Positions 8,701 through 17,484 of a stretch of 64,000 bases of DNA are shown here, piece after piece (the stretch's first letter is position 1; each line of letters starts with the position of its first letter). The notes beneath the pieces are model-generated. The model saw nothing but the letters and a program-made list of their open reading frames with translations. It did no database searches and was not told the origin of the DNA. The DNA comes from Ectopseudomonas composti (GTDB lineage Bacteria; Pseudomonadota; Gammaproteobacteria; Pseudomonadales; Pseudomonadaceae), in contig NZ_FOWP01000009.1 in NCBI RefSeq assembly GCF_900115475.1, positions 150,941-214,940 of the forward strand, given 5' to 3'. Both the position numbers and the translations under genes were made by a program.

Positions 8701-10094
8701 CAGGCCGCTCCGGAAATCTGTGGCAACTGCTTGAGCAGGTGATGGCCGCTACCGATCTCACGCAGCCGGCCGCCGGGTTCAGTAATGGCCATGCGCGCCA
8801 GCCAGGCATCGAATTCCGGCGCACGCTTCAGGCCCAGTACGTTGCGCAGGTACAGCGCATCGTGGAACGAGGTGCTCTGGTAGTTGAGCATGATGTCGTC
8901 GGCGCCCGGGATGCCCATGATGAAGTTGATACCGGCCGCGCCGAGCAGGGTGAGCAGGCTGTCCATATCGTCCTGATCGGCTTCGGCGTGGTTGGTGTAG
9001 CAGACATCGCAGCCCATCGGCAGGCCTAGCAGCTTGGCGCAGAAGTGGTCTTCCAGGCCGGCGCGAATGATCTGCTTGCCGTCGTAGAGGTATTCCGGGC
9101 CGATGAAGCCGACCACGGTATTGACCAGCAGCGGGCGAAACTCGCGAGCCACGGCATAGGCGCGAGCCTCGCAGGTCTGCTGGTCGACGCCATGGTGGCC
9201 GCCGGCCGATAGCGCACTGCCCTGGCCGGTTTCGAAGTACATGACGTTGTCACCGAGCGTGCCGCGACCAAGCGATAAGGCCGCCTCGTGGGCTTCGCGC
9301 AGAATGGCCAGGGATACGCCGAAACCGGCGTTGGTCGCCTCGGTGCCGGCGATGGACTGGAACACCAGGTCGATCGGCGCACCGGCCTCGATGGCCTGGA
9401 TCTGCGTGGTGACGTGGGTCAGCACGCAGCTCTGCATCGGGATTTCGAAGTGCTGGCGCACCTCGTCCATCATCTGCCACAGGCGCATCAGGGTTGGCAG
9501 CGAATCACTGGCTGGATTGATACCCACCGTGGCGTCGCCGGAGCCATAGAGCAGGCCGTCGAGCATGCTGGCGGCGATGCCGCGTACATCGTCGGTGGGA
9601 TGGTTGGGCTGCAGACGTACGGCGAGATGACCGGGCAGGCCCAGGGTGTTGCGAAAGCGCGTGACCACCTGGCATTTGCGCGCTACCAGAATCAGGTCCT
9701 GATTGCGCATCAGCTTGCTCACCGCTGCGACCATCTCCGGCGTCAGGCCTGCGGCCACGGCAGCCAGACGTGTGCTGTCGGTCTTCTCCAGTAGCAGCCA
9801 GTCACGCAGATCAGCCACGGTTAGATGGCTGATCGGGGCAAAGGCTGCGGCCTCATGGCGGTCGATGATCAGGCGGGTGACTTCGTCGTTTTCGTAGGGA
9901 ATCAGCGCCTCGTCGAGGAAGCGCTTGAGCGGCACTTCGGCCAGCGCCAGCTTGGCGGCCATACGCTCTTCGTAGGTAGCGGCAGCGAGCCCGGCCAGGT
10001 AGTCGCCGGAGCGTGCCGGGCTGGCCTTGGCCATCAGTGTCTTGAGATCGGCAAAGCGGTAGACCAGGTTGCCGATGGTGGTTTGGTAGGGCAT
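8700..10094 (-). CDS. eutB: Ethanolamine ammonia-lyase large subunit EutB
   Basis: A 464-residue catalytic subunit of ethanolamine ammonia-lyase, starting MPYQTTIGNLVYRFADL. The conserved GSGDATVGINPASDS segment, the FETGQGSALSAGGHHGVDQ stretch and MGCDVCYTNHAEADQDD near the C terminus are all present. The family length is normal. The frame stays open to 10154 but the ATG at 10094 matches the family start. The enzyme is cytosolic here: no carboxysome-like shell genes are in view. A CBS-kinase/regulator pair is divergent from it. Confidence 0.95.
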   Translation of the reverse strand: MPYQTTIGNLVYRFADLKTLMAKASPARSGDYLAGLAAATYEERMAAKLALAEVPLKRFLDEALIPYENDEVTRLIIDRHEAAAFAPISHLTVADLRDWLLLEKTDSTRLAAVAAGLTPEMVAAVSKLMRNQDLILVARKCQVVTRFRNTLGLPGHLAVRLQPNHPTDDVRGIAASMLDGLLYGSGDATVGINPASDSLPTLMRLWQMMDEVRQHFEIPMQSCVLTHVTTQIQAIEAGAPIDLVFQSIAGTEATNAGFGVSLAILREAHEAALSLGRGTLGDNVMYFETGQGSALSAGGHHGVDQQTCEARAYAVAREFRPLLVNTVVGFIGPEYLYDGKQIIRAGLEDHFCAKLLGLPMGCDVCYTNHAEADQDDMDSLLTLLGAAGINFIMGIPGADDIMLNYQSTSFHDALYLRNVLGLKRAPEFDAWLARMAITEPGGRLREIGSGHHLLKQLPQISGAA

Positions 10095-10326
10095 GGCTGC
10101 AACCCGTAGCAAAGAGGGTGTGCTTGCCGTGCAGTGCTCGTGCCAGAGGCCCAACTGCTATTCAGCTGTGGCCTGCGCAAGGGGCCAGCGGCGATTTGGC
10201 GAATGAAAAAGGTGCAAGGGCAGGGTAAGCGCACCTGCCTGGCGCACAGTTGCGAGATGCCTGTCACATGATGGCAATCTGGTGCTGTTTGAATGTCGGC
10301 TTTCCGATAGCAGGGGGAGGCCGTTC

Positions 10327-11631
10327 GTGACCCATGCCAGAGCGTTGCAGTCGCTGCTGCGAGCCGTGAAGCCGCTCGCCGCGTCGATGAGTATCAACGA
10401 GGTCGCCGACCTGTTTCTGGCGGCTGAACACCGCGCCTTTCTCTCCTTGCCGGTGGTGGACGAGAACAACCGGCCGCTCGGCCTGGTCAGCCGCGCCACG
10501 CTGCAGGACATCTTCATGCAGCGCTTCGGGCGCGACCTGCGAGGCCGCCATCCGGTTGGCGAGGTGATGAACGACGCGCCGCTCATCGTCAGCCTGGAAG
10601 CCAGCCTGGAAGAGGCTTCCAAGCAGGTCACCGCCCAGCTGCAATACCCGATCACCGAGGACTTCGTCCTGATCGATGCCCAGGGCAAATACTGCGGCTT
10701 GGGTACGGTGCTGGATCTGCTCAAGGCCATGGAAGCGCGCGTCGCCCAGCGCAACCGCGTACTGCGCCAGGCGCTGGTGGACCTCAAGGAATCCCAGGCG
10801 CAACTGCTGCAATCGGAGAAGATGGCCTCGCTCGGGCAGATGGTCGCCGGCGTCGCCCACGAGCTGAACACGCCGCTGGGCTATGTGAAGAACAACGTGC
10901 AACTGCTGCGTGAATTGAGTGAGCCACTGTTCGAATTGGCCGCCGCGCAGGCGCGCCTGGGCCACTGCCTGAACGATCCCGATTGCGACGAGGCGAGCCT
11001 CGCTCAGGCGCTGCAGGTTGCCGAGGAGGCCCGCCAGCACGCGGCGCCGGAGTTGCTGGCCGAGGATTTGCAGCAACTCTACGGCGACACCCTGTACGGC
11101 CTGGAGCAGATCGCCGAGCTGGTGGTGGGCCTCAAGGATTTCGCCCGTCTCGACCGCGCCATGAGCGAAGAGATCGACCTCAACGACTGCATTCGCAGCG
11201 CACTGCTGATCGCTCGTAACCACATCAAGGACAAGGTCGAGGTGGTGCAGCAGCTCGGCGAGCTGCCGCGCATCGCCTGTGCGCCCTCGCAGATCAACCA
11301 GGTGCTACTCAACCTGCTGACCAACGCCGCCCAGGCCATTGATGGCCTGGGGCGCATCCAGATTCGCAGTTGGGCCGATACCCAGGGTGTGCATGTCTCG
11401 CTGCAGGACAACGGGCGTGGCATGCCGCCCGAGGTCATGGCGAAGATCTTCGATCCCTTCTTCACCACCAAGCCGGTCGGTCAAGGCACCGGCCTCGGTT
11501 TGTCCATCAGCTACAAGATCGTCCAGGACCACGGCGGGCAGATTCGCGTTGCCTCCGAACCGGGACGTGGCACGCGCTTTCTCATCAGCCTGCCGTTGCC
11601 CGCTACCGTCGCCATGAAAAGGAGCGCCTGA
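10327..11631 (+). CDS. Sensor histidine kinase with N-terminal CBS pair
   Basis: A soluble kinase of about 434 residues. Residues about 10-140 form a CBS-domain pair (a possible adenine-nucleotide sensor). A coiled linker follows, then the HisKA helix with the phospho-acceptor in GVAHELNTPLGYVKNN. The HATPase domain has N (LLTNAAQAI), DNGRGMP, and GQGTGLGLSI boxes. No membrane segment is seen, so the signal is probably cytoplasmic. The frame is open from 10282 (GTG), but the GTG at 10327 has the stronger ribosome-binding site (AGGGGGAGG). It overlaps the response regulator by one base (TGATG) and is divergent from eutBC. Confidence 0.85.
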   Translation: MTHARALQSLLRAVKPLAASMSINEVADLFLAAEHRAFLSLPVVDENNRPLGLVSRATLQDIFMQRFGRDLRGRHPVGEVMNDAPLIVSLEASLEEASKQVTAQLQYPITEDFVLIDAQGKYCGLGTVLDLLKAMEARVAQRNRVLRQALVDLKESQAQLLQSEKMASLGQMVAGVAHELNTPLGYVKNNVQLLRELSEPLFELAAAQARLGHCLNDPDCDEASLAQALQVAEEARQHAAPELLAEDLQQLYGDTLYGLEQIAELVVGLKDFARLDRAMSEEIDLNDCIRSALLIARNHIKDKVEVVQQLGELPRIACAPSQINQVLLNLLTNAAQAIDGLGRIQIRSWADTQGVHVSLQDNGRGMPPEVMAKIFDPFFTTKPVGQGTGLGLSISYKIVQDHGGQIRVASEPGRGTRFLISLPLPATVAMKRSA

Positions 11632-12539
11632 TGTCTGCACCCGTTCGCATTCTCTTCGTCGACGACGAGGAGCGTATTCTGCGCAGCCTCGCGATGCAGT
11701 TTCGTCGCCACTACGAGGTCCTGACCGAGAGCGATCCGCTGCGTGCATTGCAGCGCCTGAGTGAGGAACACATCCACGTGTTGGTCAGCGATCAGCGCAT
11801 GCCGCAGATGAGCGGGGCACAGTTGCTGGCGGAAGCGCGCGAGATCGCGCCGAACACCCTGCGCATTCTGCTGACCGGTTATTCCGATTTGGATGCGGCG
11901 GTGGACGCTTTGAACAATGGCGGTATCTTTCGCTACCTGACCAAACCCTGGGACCCGCAGGAGATGGCCTTCACTCTGCGCCAGGCCGCCGAACTGGCCG
12001 TGCGTCAGGTGCAGCCGCTGCAATCCGTCGCCAGCGAAAAACTCAGTGCACCGCTCTCGGTACTGCTGCTGGACGATGAGCCGGACACGCTTGGCGTGGT
12101 CGGCGAGTTCTGCGTCGCGGGCGGGCATCGCCTGCTACGCGCGCGCAACCTGGCCGAGGCCATGCTGCAACTCAATAACGAGAGCGTGGACATTCTGGTC
12201 AGCGACCTCAAACTGGCGGGTGACGATACCGCGCCGTTGCTCAAGACGCTGGCGCAGGCTCATCCGCGGCTACTGAGCCTGGTGGTCACGCCGTTTCAGG
12301 ACACTCAGGCGTTGCTGCGACTGGTCAACGAGGCGCAGATATTCCGCTACCTGCCCAAGCCAGTCCGTCGTGGTCTGTTCGAGAAGGGGCTCAAGGCCGC
12401 TGCCGAGCAGGCGCTGATCTGGCGCGCGCAACCGGTGGTCAGTCGCCTGGCCGAGGTGCCTCGTGACGAGCGTGAACAGGAGAAGGTCGGCAGCCTGCTG
12501 GGCATGCTCGGGCGCCTGCGCGAACGGCTGATTGCCTGA
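11631..12539 (+). CDS. Response regulator with two receiver domains and no clear output domain
   Basis: A 302-residue protein of two tandem receiver (REC) domains. REC1 (about 5-125) has the acidic pair VDDEE, the phospho-aspartate in VSDQRMP, threonine in LTGYSD and lysine in LTKPWD. REC2 (about 142-260) has LLDDEPD, VSDLKLA and YLPKPV, but the Thr/Ser position reads LVVTPFQD. A short basic/helical tail ends the protein with no recognisable HTH, GGDEF or HD domain. It is coupled to the preceding kinase by TGATG, so they form one system. The output is probably through protein-protein contact. Confidence 0.85.
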   Translation: MSAPVRILFVDDEERILRSLAMQFRRHYEVLTESDPLRALQRLSEEHIHVLVSDQRMPQMSGAQLLAEAREIAPNTLRILLTGYSDLDAAVDALNNGGIFRYLTKPWDPQEMAFTLRQAAELAVRQVQPLQSVASEKLSAPLSVLLLDDEPDTLGVVGEFCVAGGHRLLRARNLAEAMLQLNNESVDILVSDLKLAGDDTAPLLKTLAQAHPRLLSLVVTPFQDTQALLRLVNEAQIFRYLPKPVRRGLFEKGLKAAAEQALIWRAQPVVSRLAEVPRDEREQEKVGSLLGMLGRLRERLIA

Positions 12540-12560
12540 CTGTTTGGCTGCCCTAAGCTT

Positions 12561-12680
12561 TCGCGGCTGAAGCCGCTCCTACGGGGCAGTGAATATCTGC
12601 AGGAGCGGCTGGGCGGCATTCCGCTTCAGCCGCGATGCCCTGGTGCCGAAGCCAAGGCCCCGGATGGCATCCGGGCTACA
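12561..12680. repeat. REP-like repeats between the regulator gene and pyrF
   Basis: A compound of palindromes: CGCGGCTGAAGCCGCTCCTA near 12562, AGGAGCGGCTGGGCGG at 12601 and GCTTCAGCCGCGAT near 12623, then CCCGGATGGCATCCGGGCTA near 12659. The units are members of the same GTAGGAGCGGC and TAGCCCGGAT families seen elsewhere in the window. Confidence 0.75.
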
Positions 12681-12772
12681 GATCAGTCTGAGAGTCGGGC
12701 TTCAGTCGCGACCAGCGTCGAGATGCTTTGCGCTACAATGCGCGGCGTTTTTCACCTGCTCGAGACCTGCTC

Positions 12773-13474
12773 ATGTCCGCCTGCCAAACCCCGATCATCG
12801 TCGCCCTCGACTTTCCTAGCCGTGATGCCGCTCTGGCGCTGGCCGATCAGCTCGATCCGGCGCTGTGCCGGGTCAAGGTCGGCAAGGAATTGTTCACTCG
12901 CAGTGGTCCGCAAGTGGTTGAGGCGTTGCAGGCCAAGGGTTTCGAGCTGTTCCTCGATCTGAAATTCCACGATATCCCCAACACCACGGCGATGGCGGTC
13001 AAGGCCGCTGCGGAGCTGGGCGTGTGGATGGTCAACGTGCACTGTTCCGGCGGCCTGCGCATGATGGCGGCCTGCCGTAACGAACTGGACAAACTCACCG
13101 GCACCAAGCCGCTGTTGATCGGTGTGACGGTGCTGACCAGCATGGAGCAGCAGGACCTGGCCGGCATTGGCCTGGACGTGCCGCCGCAGGAGCAGGTGCT
13201 GCGTCTGGCCGGCCTGGCTGCCGATGCCGGACTCGATGGCCTGGTCTGCTCGGCGCAGGAAGCGCAGGCGCTGAAGGTCGCGCAGCCGCGCCTGCAACTG
13301 GTGACGCCGGGCATTCGTCCCGCCGGCAGCAGCGCAGACGACCAGAAACGCATCCTCACCCCGCGTCAGGCGCTGGACGCCGGCTCCGATTACCTGGTGA
13401 TCGGCCGCCCGATCAGCCAGGCCGCCGATCCGGCACAGGCGCTGGCGGCGGTGGTTGCCGAACTGCAAGGCTGA
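12773..13474 (+). CDS. pyrF: Orotidine-5'-phosphate decarboxylase
   Basis: A 233-residue enzyme of pyrimidine synthesis that converts OMP to UMP. The catalytic DxKxxDI motif is visible as LDLKFHDIPNT near residue 62. The N-terminal PIIVALDF and C-terminal VTPGIRP and DYLVIGRPI phosphate-binding segments complete the family pattern. The frame is open from 12728, but the ATG at 12773 matches the usual start. A TACAAT sequence at 12734-12739 is a fair -10 box. It is followed by a 21-bp inverted repeat at 13480. Confidence 0.95.
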   Translation: MSACQTPIIVALDFPSRDAALALADQLDPALCRVKVGKELFTRSGPQVVEALQAKGFELFLDLKFHDIPNTTAMAVKAAAELGVWMVNVHCSGGLRMMAACRNELDKLTGTKPLLIGVTVLTSMEQQDLAGIGLDVPPQEQVLRLAGLAADAGLDGLVCSAQEAQALKVAQPRLQLVTPGIRPAGSSADDQKRILTPRQALDAGSDYLVIGRPISQAADPAQALAAVVAELQG

Positions 13475-13479
13475 GCCCT

Positions 13480-13547
13480 GTAGCCCGGATGAAATCCGGG
13501 GCGGTCTGGCATGTCATCCGATCTGTCCCGGATTTCATCCGGGCTAC
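13480..13547. repeat. TAGCCCGGAT-family inverted repeat after pyrF
   Basis: The arms 13480-13500 and 13527-13547 are perfect 21-bp reverse complements beginning GTAGCCCGGATGAAATCCGG. A 26-bp spacer separates them. This is an intergenic REP-like element and may also end the pyrF transcript. Confidence 0.8.
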
Positions 13548-13692
13548 CCGCTGATCGCGGCACCGCGCTGGTGGAGTCCTCATCAGCGCTTTGCATGACC
13601 TGTCACTCCAGAGCCTGATAGTGCTGCTCTGCGCGCTGCCGCCTGGCTAGACTCCTCGCCAATTCAACAAGAATCGCTGCGAGGAAGCACAG

Positions 13693-14454
13693 ATGAGCAT
13701 GACGTTCTCCGGCCAGGTCGCCCTGGTCACCGGCGCTGCGGCCGGTATTGGCCGTGCCACCGCCCAGGCCTTCGCTGGCGAAGGGCTCAAGGTGGTGGTT
13801 TCCGATGTCGACGTGGCCGGTGGCGAGGGCACCGTCGAGCTGATTCGCGCAGCTGGCGGCGAAGCTTGCTTCGTGCGTTGCGACGTGACCCGCGATGCCG
13901 AGGTCAAGGCGCTGATGGACGCCACCGTGGCGCAATACGGTCGCCTGGACTATGCCTTCAACAACGCCGGTATCGAGATCGAACAGGGCAAGCTGGCCGA
14001 CGGCAACGAAGCTGAGTTCGACGCCATCATGGACGTCAACGTCAAAGGCGTGTGGTTGTGCATGAAGCACCAGATTCCGTTGCTGCTGGCCCAGGGCGGC
14101 GGTGCCATCGTCAACACTGCCTCGGTCGCCGGCCTGGGGGCCGCGCCGAAGATGAGCATCTACGCCGCCTCCAAGCATGCGGTGATTGGCCTGACCAAAT
14201 CCGCTGCGATCGAGTACGCCAAGAAGAAGGTGCGAGTGAACGCGGTCTGCCCGGCGGTGATCGACACCGACATGTTCCGCCGCGCCTATGAAACCGATCC
14301 GAAGAAGGCCGAGTTCGCCGCCGCCATGCACCCGGTCGGGCGCATCGGCAGGGTCGAGGAGATTGCTGCTGCCGTGCTCTATCTGTGCAGCGACCACGCC
14401 GCGTTCACCACCGGCCAGGCGTTGGCCGTCGACGGTGGCGCCACTGCGATATAA
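13693..14454 (+). CDS. Short-chain dehydrogenase/reductase
   Basis: A 253-residue classical SDR. The cofactor motif TGAAAGIG lies near residue 13, NNAGIE near 92, catalytic serine in NTASVAG and the YAASK pair near 157. The C terminus ends ...ALAVDGGATAI as in glucose-dehydrogenase-like SDRs. An aspartate after the second strand (VVVSDVD) suggests NAD preference. The substrate cannot be read from sequence. A GCGAGGAAGC site precedes the ATG. Confidence 0.85.
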   Translation: MSMTFSGQVALVTGAAAGIGRATAQAFAGEGLKVVVSDVDVAGGEGTVELIRAAGGEACFVRCDVTRDAEVKALMDATVAQYGRLDYAFNNAGIEIEQGKLADGNEAEFDAIMDVNVKGVWLCMKHQIPLLLAQGGGAIVNTASVAGLGAAPKMSIYAASKHAVIGLTKSAAIEYAKKKVRVNAVCPAVIDTDMFRRAYETDPKKAEFAAAMHPVGRIGRVEEIAAAVLYLCSDHAAFTTGQALAVDGGATAI

Positions 14455-14498
14455 CGGCTCTAGCCCGGCCGTCTGCACGTCGGCTAAGGTTGGCTCGC

Positions 14499-14522
14499 AG
14501 GGCCACTGCCAGCAGTGGCCCT
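14499..14522. terminator. Perfect 10-bp hairpin after the SDR gene
   Basis: AGGGCCACTG (14499-14508) and CAGTGGCCCT (14513-14522) pair perfectly around a 4-nt loop, 45 bp after the SDR stop and 45 bp before the BASS symporter. There is no T run, so termination would be weak or Rho-assisted. Confidence 0.45.
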
Positions 14523-14566
14523 GACTCAGCACAATCCTGCCAGGTTCAACTGGAGCGATAACAATA

Positions 14567-15463
14567 ATGACCGCCGATCCCTTGCTGACGTTTTTCCTTC
14601 CCGCTGCGCTGGGCATCATCATGCTCGGGCTTGGTCTGTCACTGAGCCTGGACGACTTCGCCCGTGTGGCTAAATTCCCCAAACCCGTGCTGATCGGGCT
14701 GGCCTGCCAACTGCTGTTGTTGCCGCTGGCGTGCTTCTTCCTGGCCAAGGCCTTCGGCCTGGCACCGGCGCTGGCCGTCGGCCTGATGCTGTTGGCCGCC
14801 TCGCCGGGTGGCACCACCGCCAACCTCTACAGCCACCTGGCCCACGGCGACGTGGCATTGAACATCACCCTCACCGCGGTCAACTCGGTGATCGCGATTC
14901 TGACCATGCCGCTGATCGTCAACCTGTCGCTGGCCTACTTCATGTCCGCCGATCAGGCCATCCCGCTGCAGTTCGCCAAGGTGGTGCAGGTGTTCGCCAT
15001 CGTCCTCGGCCCGGTGGCCATCGGCATGTGGCTGCGCAGCCGTTTCCCGGGGTTCGCCGAGCGCATGCAGAAACCGGTGAAGATCATCTCGGCGCTGTTC
15101 CTGCTGCTGATCATCCTGCTGGCGGTGGCCAAGGATTGGCGCACCTTCGTCGATTACGCGCCTGCGGTGGGCGGCGCTGCGCTGGCCTTCAACCTGCTGA
15201 GCATGGCGGTGGGCTACTGCGTGCCACGTTTGCTCAAGCTCAATCTGCGTCAGGCCATCGCCATCGCCATGGAAATCGGCATCCACAACGGCACTCTGGC
15301 CATCGCCCTGGCGCTGAGCCCGGCGCTGCTGAACAACCCGACCATGGCGATTCCGGCGGCCATCTACAGCCTGATCATGTTCGTTACCGCGGCGCTGTTC
15401 GGGCTGTGGGTCAACCGTATGCACGGCGCCGAACTGGCTCACGAAACGGTGGCTGAACAGTAG
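14567..15463 (+). CDS. Bile acid:sodium symporter (BASS) family transporter
   Basis: A 298-residue membrane protein with nine to ten hydrophobic segments. The BASS sodium-site signatures are present: ASPGGTTANLYSHLAHGD near residue 80 and MEIGIHNGTLAIALAL near 232. Bacterial members move small organic anions such as pantoate or sulfonated compounds with sodium; the substrate here is unknown. The stop codon TAG lies inside the left arm of a 21-bp inverted repeat. Confidence 0.85.
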   Translation: MTADPLLTFFLPAALGIIMLGLGLSLSLDDFARVAKFPKPVLIGLACQLLLLPLACFFLAKAFGLAPALAVGLMLLAASPGGTTANLYSHLAHGDVALNITLTAVNSVIAILTMPLIVNLSLAYFMSADQAIPLQFAKVVQVFAIVLGPVAIGMWLRSRFPGFAERMQKPVKIISALFLLLIILLAVAKDWRTFVDYAPAVGGAALAFNLLSMAVGYCVPRLLKLNLRQAIAIAMEIGIHNGTLAIALALSPALLNNPTMAIPAAIYSLIMFVTAALFGLWVNRMHGAELAHETVAEQ

Positions 15464-15512
15464 GGTGCGCCGTGCGCACCGCTTATCCAGTGGTGCGCAC
15501 GGCGCACCCTAC
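15460..15512. repeat. Perfect 21-bp inverted repeat overlapping the BASS stop codon
   Basis: GTAGGGTGCGCCGTGCGCAC... at 15460-15480 is the exact reverse complement of 15492-15512, with an 11-nt loop. The TAG stop at 15461-15463 is in the arm. It is the same family as the element at 467-517. It also lies 26 bp before the convergent BenE gene end, so it could act as a terminator for both. Confidence 0.8.
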
Positions 15513-15538
15513 CGCTCGTAGCCCCGATTGCATCGGAG

Positions 15539-16729
15539 TTAGCGCTTGCCCCAGTTGAGCACGGCCAGGGTCAAGAGGCCGGCTACGATGCCCCAGAATG
15601 CTGAGCCGACGCCGGCCAGGGTCATGCCGGAGGCAGTGACCAGGAAGGTGATCAGCGCCGCTTCGCGTTCGTTGGGCTCGCTCATCGCCTGGGTCAGGCC
15701 GCCGATGATCGAAGCGAACAGTGCCAGAGCGGCGATGGACAGGATCAACGCCGCCGGCAGTGCTGCGAACAGCGAAGCCAGGGTGGCGCCGAAGATGCCG
15801 GCGATGGCGTAGAACACCCCACACCAGACCGCCGCGGTATAGCGCTTGCGGGGATCCTCATGGGCCTCCGGGCCGGCGCAGATGGCGGCGCTGATGGCGG
15901 CCATATGAATGCCGTGGCTGCCAAACGGCGCCATCAGGATCGATACCAGGCCGGTGCTGGTGAGCAGCGGTGAGGCCGGCACGTCATAACCATTGGCGCG
16001 CAGCACCGCCATGCCCGGCAGATTTTGCGAGGCCATGGCGACGATGAACAGCGGAATGCCGATGCTGATCGCAGCAGCCAGGGAGAAGCTCGGTGTCGTC
16101 CATTCAGGTTTGGCCAACTGCAGCTGGAAGTCTGTGAAATCCAGCAAACCGAAGGCTCCGGCCAGCACGCTACCGACGATCAGCGCAGAGAGCACCGAGT
16201 AACGCGGCCACAGGCGTTTGCCGAGCAGGTAGGCGAGCAGCATGGCAATCACCAGAATGGGTTGTTGCTCGGCCGCCACGCAGATTTCCAGGCCGATCTT
16301 GAACAGCACGCCGGCTAGCAGGGCGGCGGCGATGGAGGCCGGGATGCGGCGCATCAGGCGGTCGAAGGTGCCGGTCAGGCCGATCAGCACGATCAGCCCC
16401 GAGGCCAGGATGTAGGCGCCGATGGCCTCACCGTAGGACACCTGCGGCAGGCTGGTGATCAGCAGCGCGGCGCCAGGGGTGGACCAGGCGATCATCACCG
16501 GCGCGCGATAACGCAGCGACAGCACGATGCAGCACAGCGCCATGCCGATCGACAGCGCCCAGATCCATGAGGAAATCTGCCCAGCTGTGAGGCCGGCAGC
16601 TTGGCCGGCCTGGAACATCAGCACCAAGGAGCTGGTATAGCCGGTGAGCATGGCGATAAAGCCAGCGACCACGGCCGAAGTGGAGGTGTCCGCCAGTGGG
16701 CGCAGGCGAGTAGGAGCGGCGTCTTGCAT
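15539..16729 (-). CDS. BenE-type benzoate/H+ symporter family protein
   Basis: A 396-residue membrane protein with about twelve segments. The N-terminal half shows the BenE pattern GYTSSLVLMFQAGQAAGL and APVMIAWSTPGAALL. Mid-protein FKIGLEICVA and the MAPFGSHGIHMAAI motif confirm the family. Members are predicted benzoate/proton symporters, but no benzoate genes are nearby, so the true substrate is open. The ATG overlaps the stop of the upstream LysE gene (TGATG), so the two are coupled. Confidence 0.85.
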   Translation of the reverse strand: MQDAAPTRLRPLADTSTSAVVAGFIAMLTGYTSSLVLMFQAGQAAGLTAGQISSWIWALSIGMALCCIVLSLRYRAPVMIAWSTPGAALLITSLPQVSYGEAIGAYILASGLIVLIGLTGTFDRLMRRIPASIAAALLAGVLFKIGLEICVAAEQQPILVIAMLLAYLLGKRLWPRYSVLSALIVGSVLAGAFGLLDFTDFQLQLAKPEWTTPSFSLAAAISIGIPLFIVAMASQNLPGMAVLRANGYDVPASPLLTSTGLVSILMAPFGSHGIHMAAISAAICAGPEAHEDPRKRYTAAVWCGVFYAIAGIFGATLASLFAALPAALILSIAALALFASIIGGLTQAMSEPNEREAALITFLVTASGMTLAGVGSAFWGIVAGLLTLAVLNWGKR

Positions 16730-17340
16730 CAGAACATTCCAGTGTCGACGATGATGGGATACAGCGAGGCGACCAGCAGCAACGCCATGCCGATGTTGAA
16801 GGCGCGCAGCGCGCGTGGGTTGTCCAGCCACTTGCGCAGCATACTGCCGGCGACGGTCCACAGTCCCACGCTGGGGCAGTTGACCAGCGCGAACAGGGCG
16901 GCGATCAGCAGCACGTTGCTGAAGAAACCATCCTGCGGGGTATAGGTGGTGATGGCGCCGATGGCCATGATCCAGGCCTTGGGGTTGACCCACTGAAAGG
17001 CCGCTGCCTGAATGAAGGTGAACGGCTTGGCTTCAGGGTTGCCACGGCTTTGCGGCGCACCGGAGTGGGCGATCTTCCAGGCCAGATAAAGCAGGTACGC
17101 GGCGCCGACATAGCGCAGCACGTCGTGCAGCACCGGCAGGCGCTGGAACACCTGGCCAAGGCCCAGGCCCACAGCGGCCACCAGCAGCATGAAGCCCAGG
17201 CTGATGCCTAGCATGTGCGGGATGCTGCGGCGCACGCCGAAGTTCACCCCGGAGGCGAGCAGCATCATGTTGTTCGGCCCTGGCGTGACCGAGGTAACGA
17301 AGGCAAAGGCGATGAAGGCGAGCAGCAGTTCGGTGGACAT
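16729..17340 (-). CDS. LysE/RhtB family amino-acid exporter
   Basis: A 203-residue translocator with six membrane segments. The LysE/RhtB signature VTPGPNNMMLLASGVNFG lies near residue 19 and WVNPKAWIMAIGA near 122. It would export amino acids or related compounds. The frame extends to 17436, but the ATG at 17340, preceded by GGAGAACGACC, matches the family start MSTELLLAFIAFAFVTS. It is the first gene of a two-gene unit with the BenE-like transporter. Confidence 0.85.
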   Translation of the reverse strand: MSTELLLAFIAFAFVTSVTPGPNNMMLLASGVNFGVRRSIPHMLGISLGFMLLVAAVGLGLGQVFQRLPVLHDVLRYVGAAYLLYLAWKIAHSGAPQSRGNPEAKPFTFIQAAAFQWVNPKAWIMAIGAITTYTPQDGFFSNVLLIAALFALVNCPSVGLWTVAGSMLRKWLDNPRALRAFNIGMALLLVASLYPIIVDTGMF

Positions 17341-17484
17341 GGTCGTTCTCCGGTGACTGGCAAAGCCTATTGCGCGGCTGCAGTGGCGTCGCGGTACAGC
17401 CACGACTGGGTTGGGCCGTACAGTCTGGCTGGGCAAGCGGCTGATCTCTGGTTAGCCTTGGCCTTTTGCAGACAAGGAAGCCCT

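Noticed and set aside
11370..11630. Longer N terminus of the double-receiver regulator
   Set aside because: The extension overlaps the kinase gene in another frame; the ATG at 11631 with TGATG coupling and the immediate receiver start are better.
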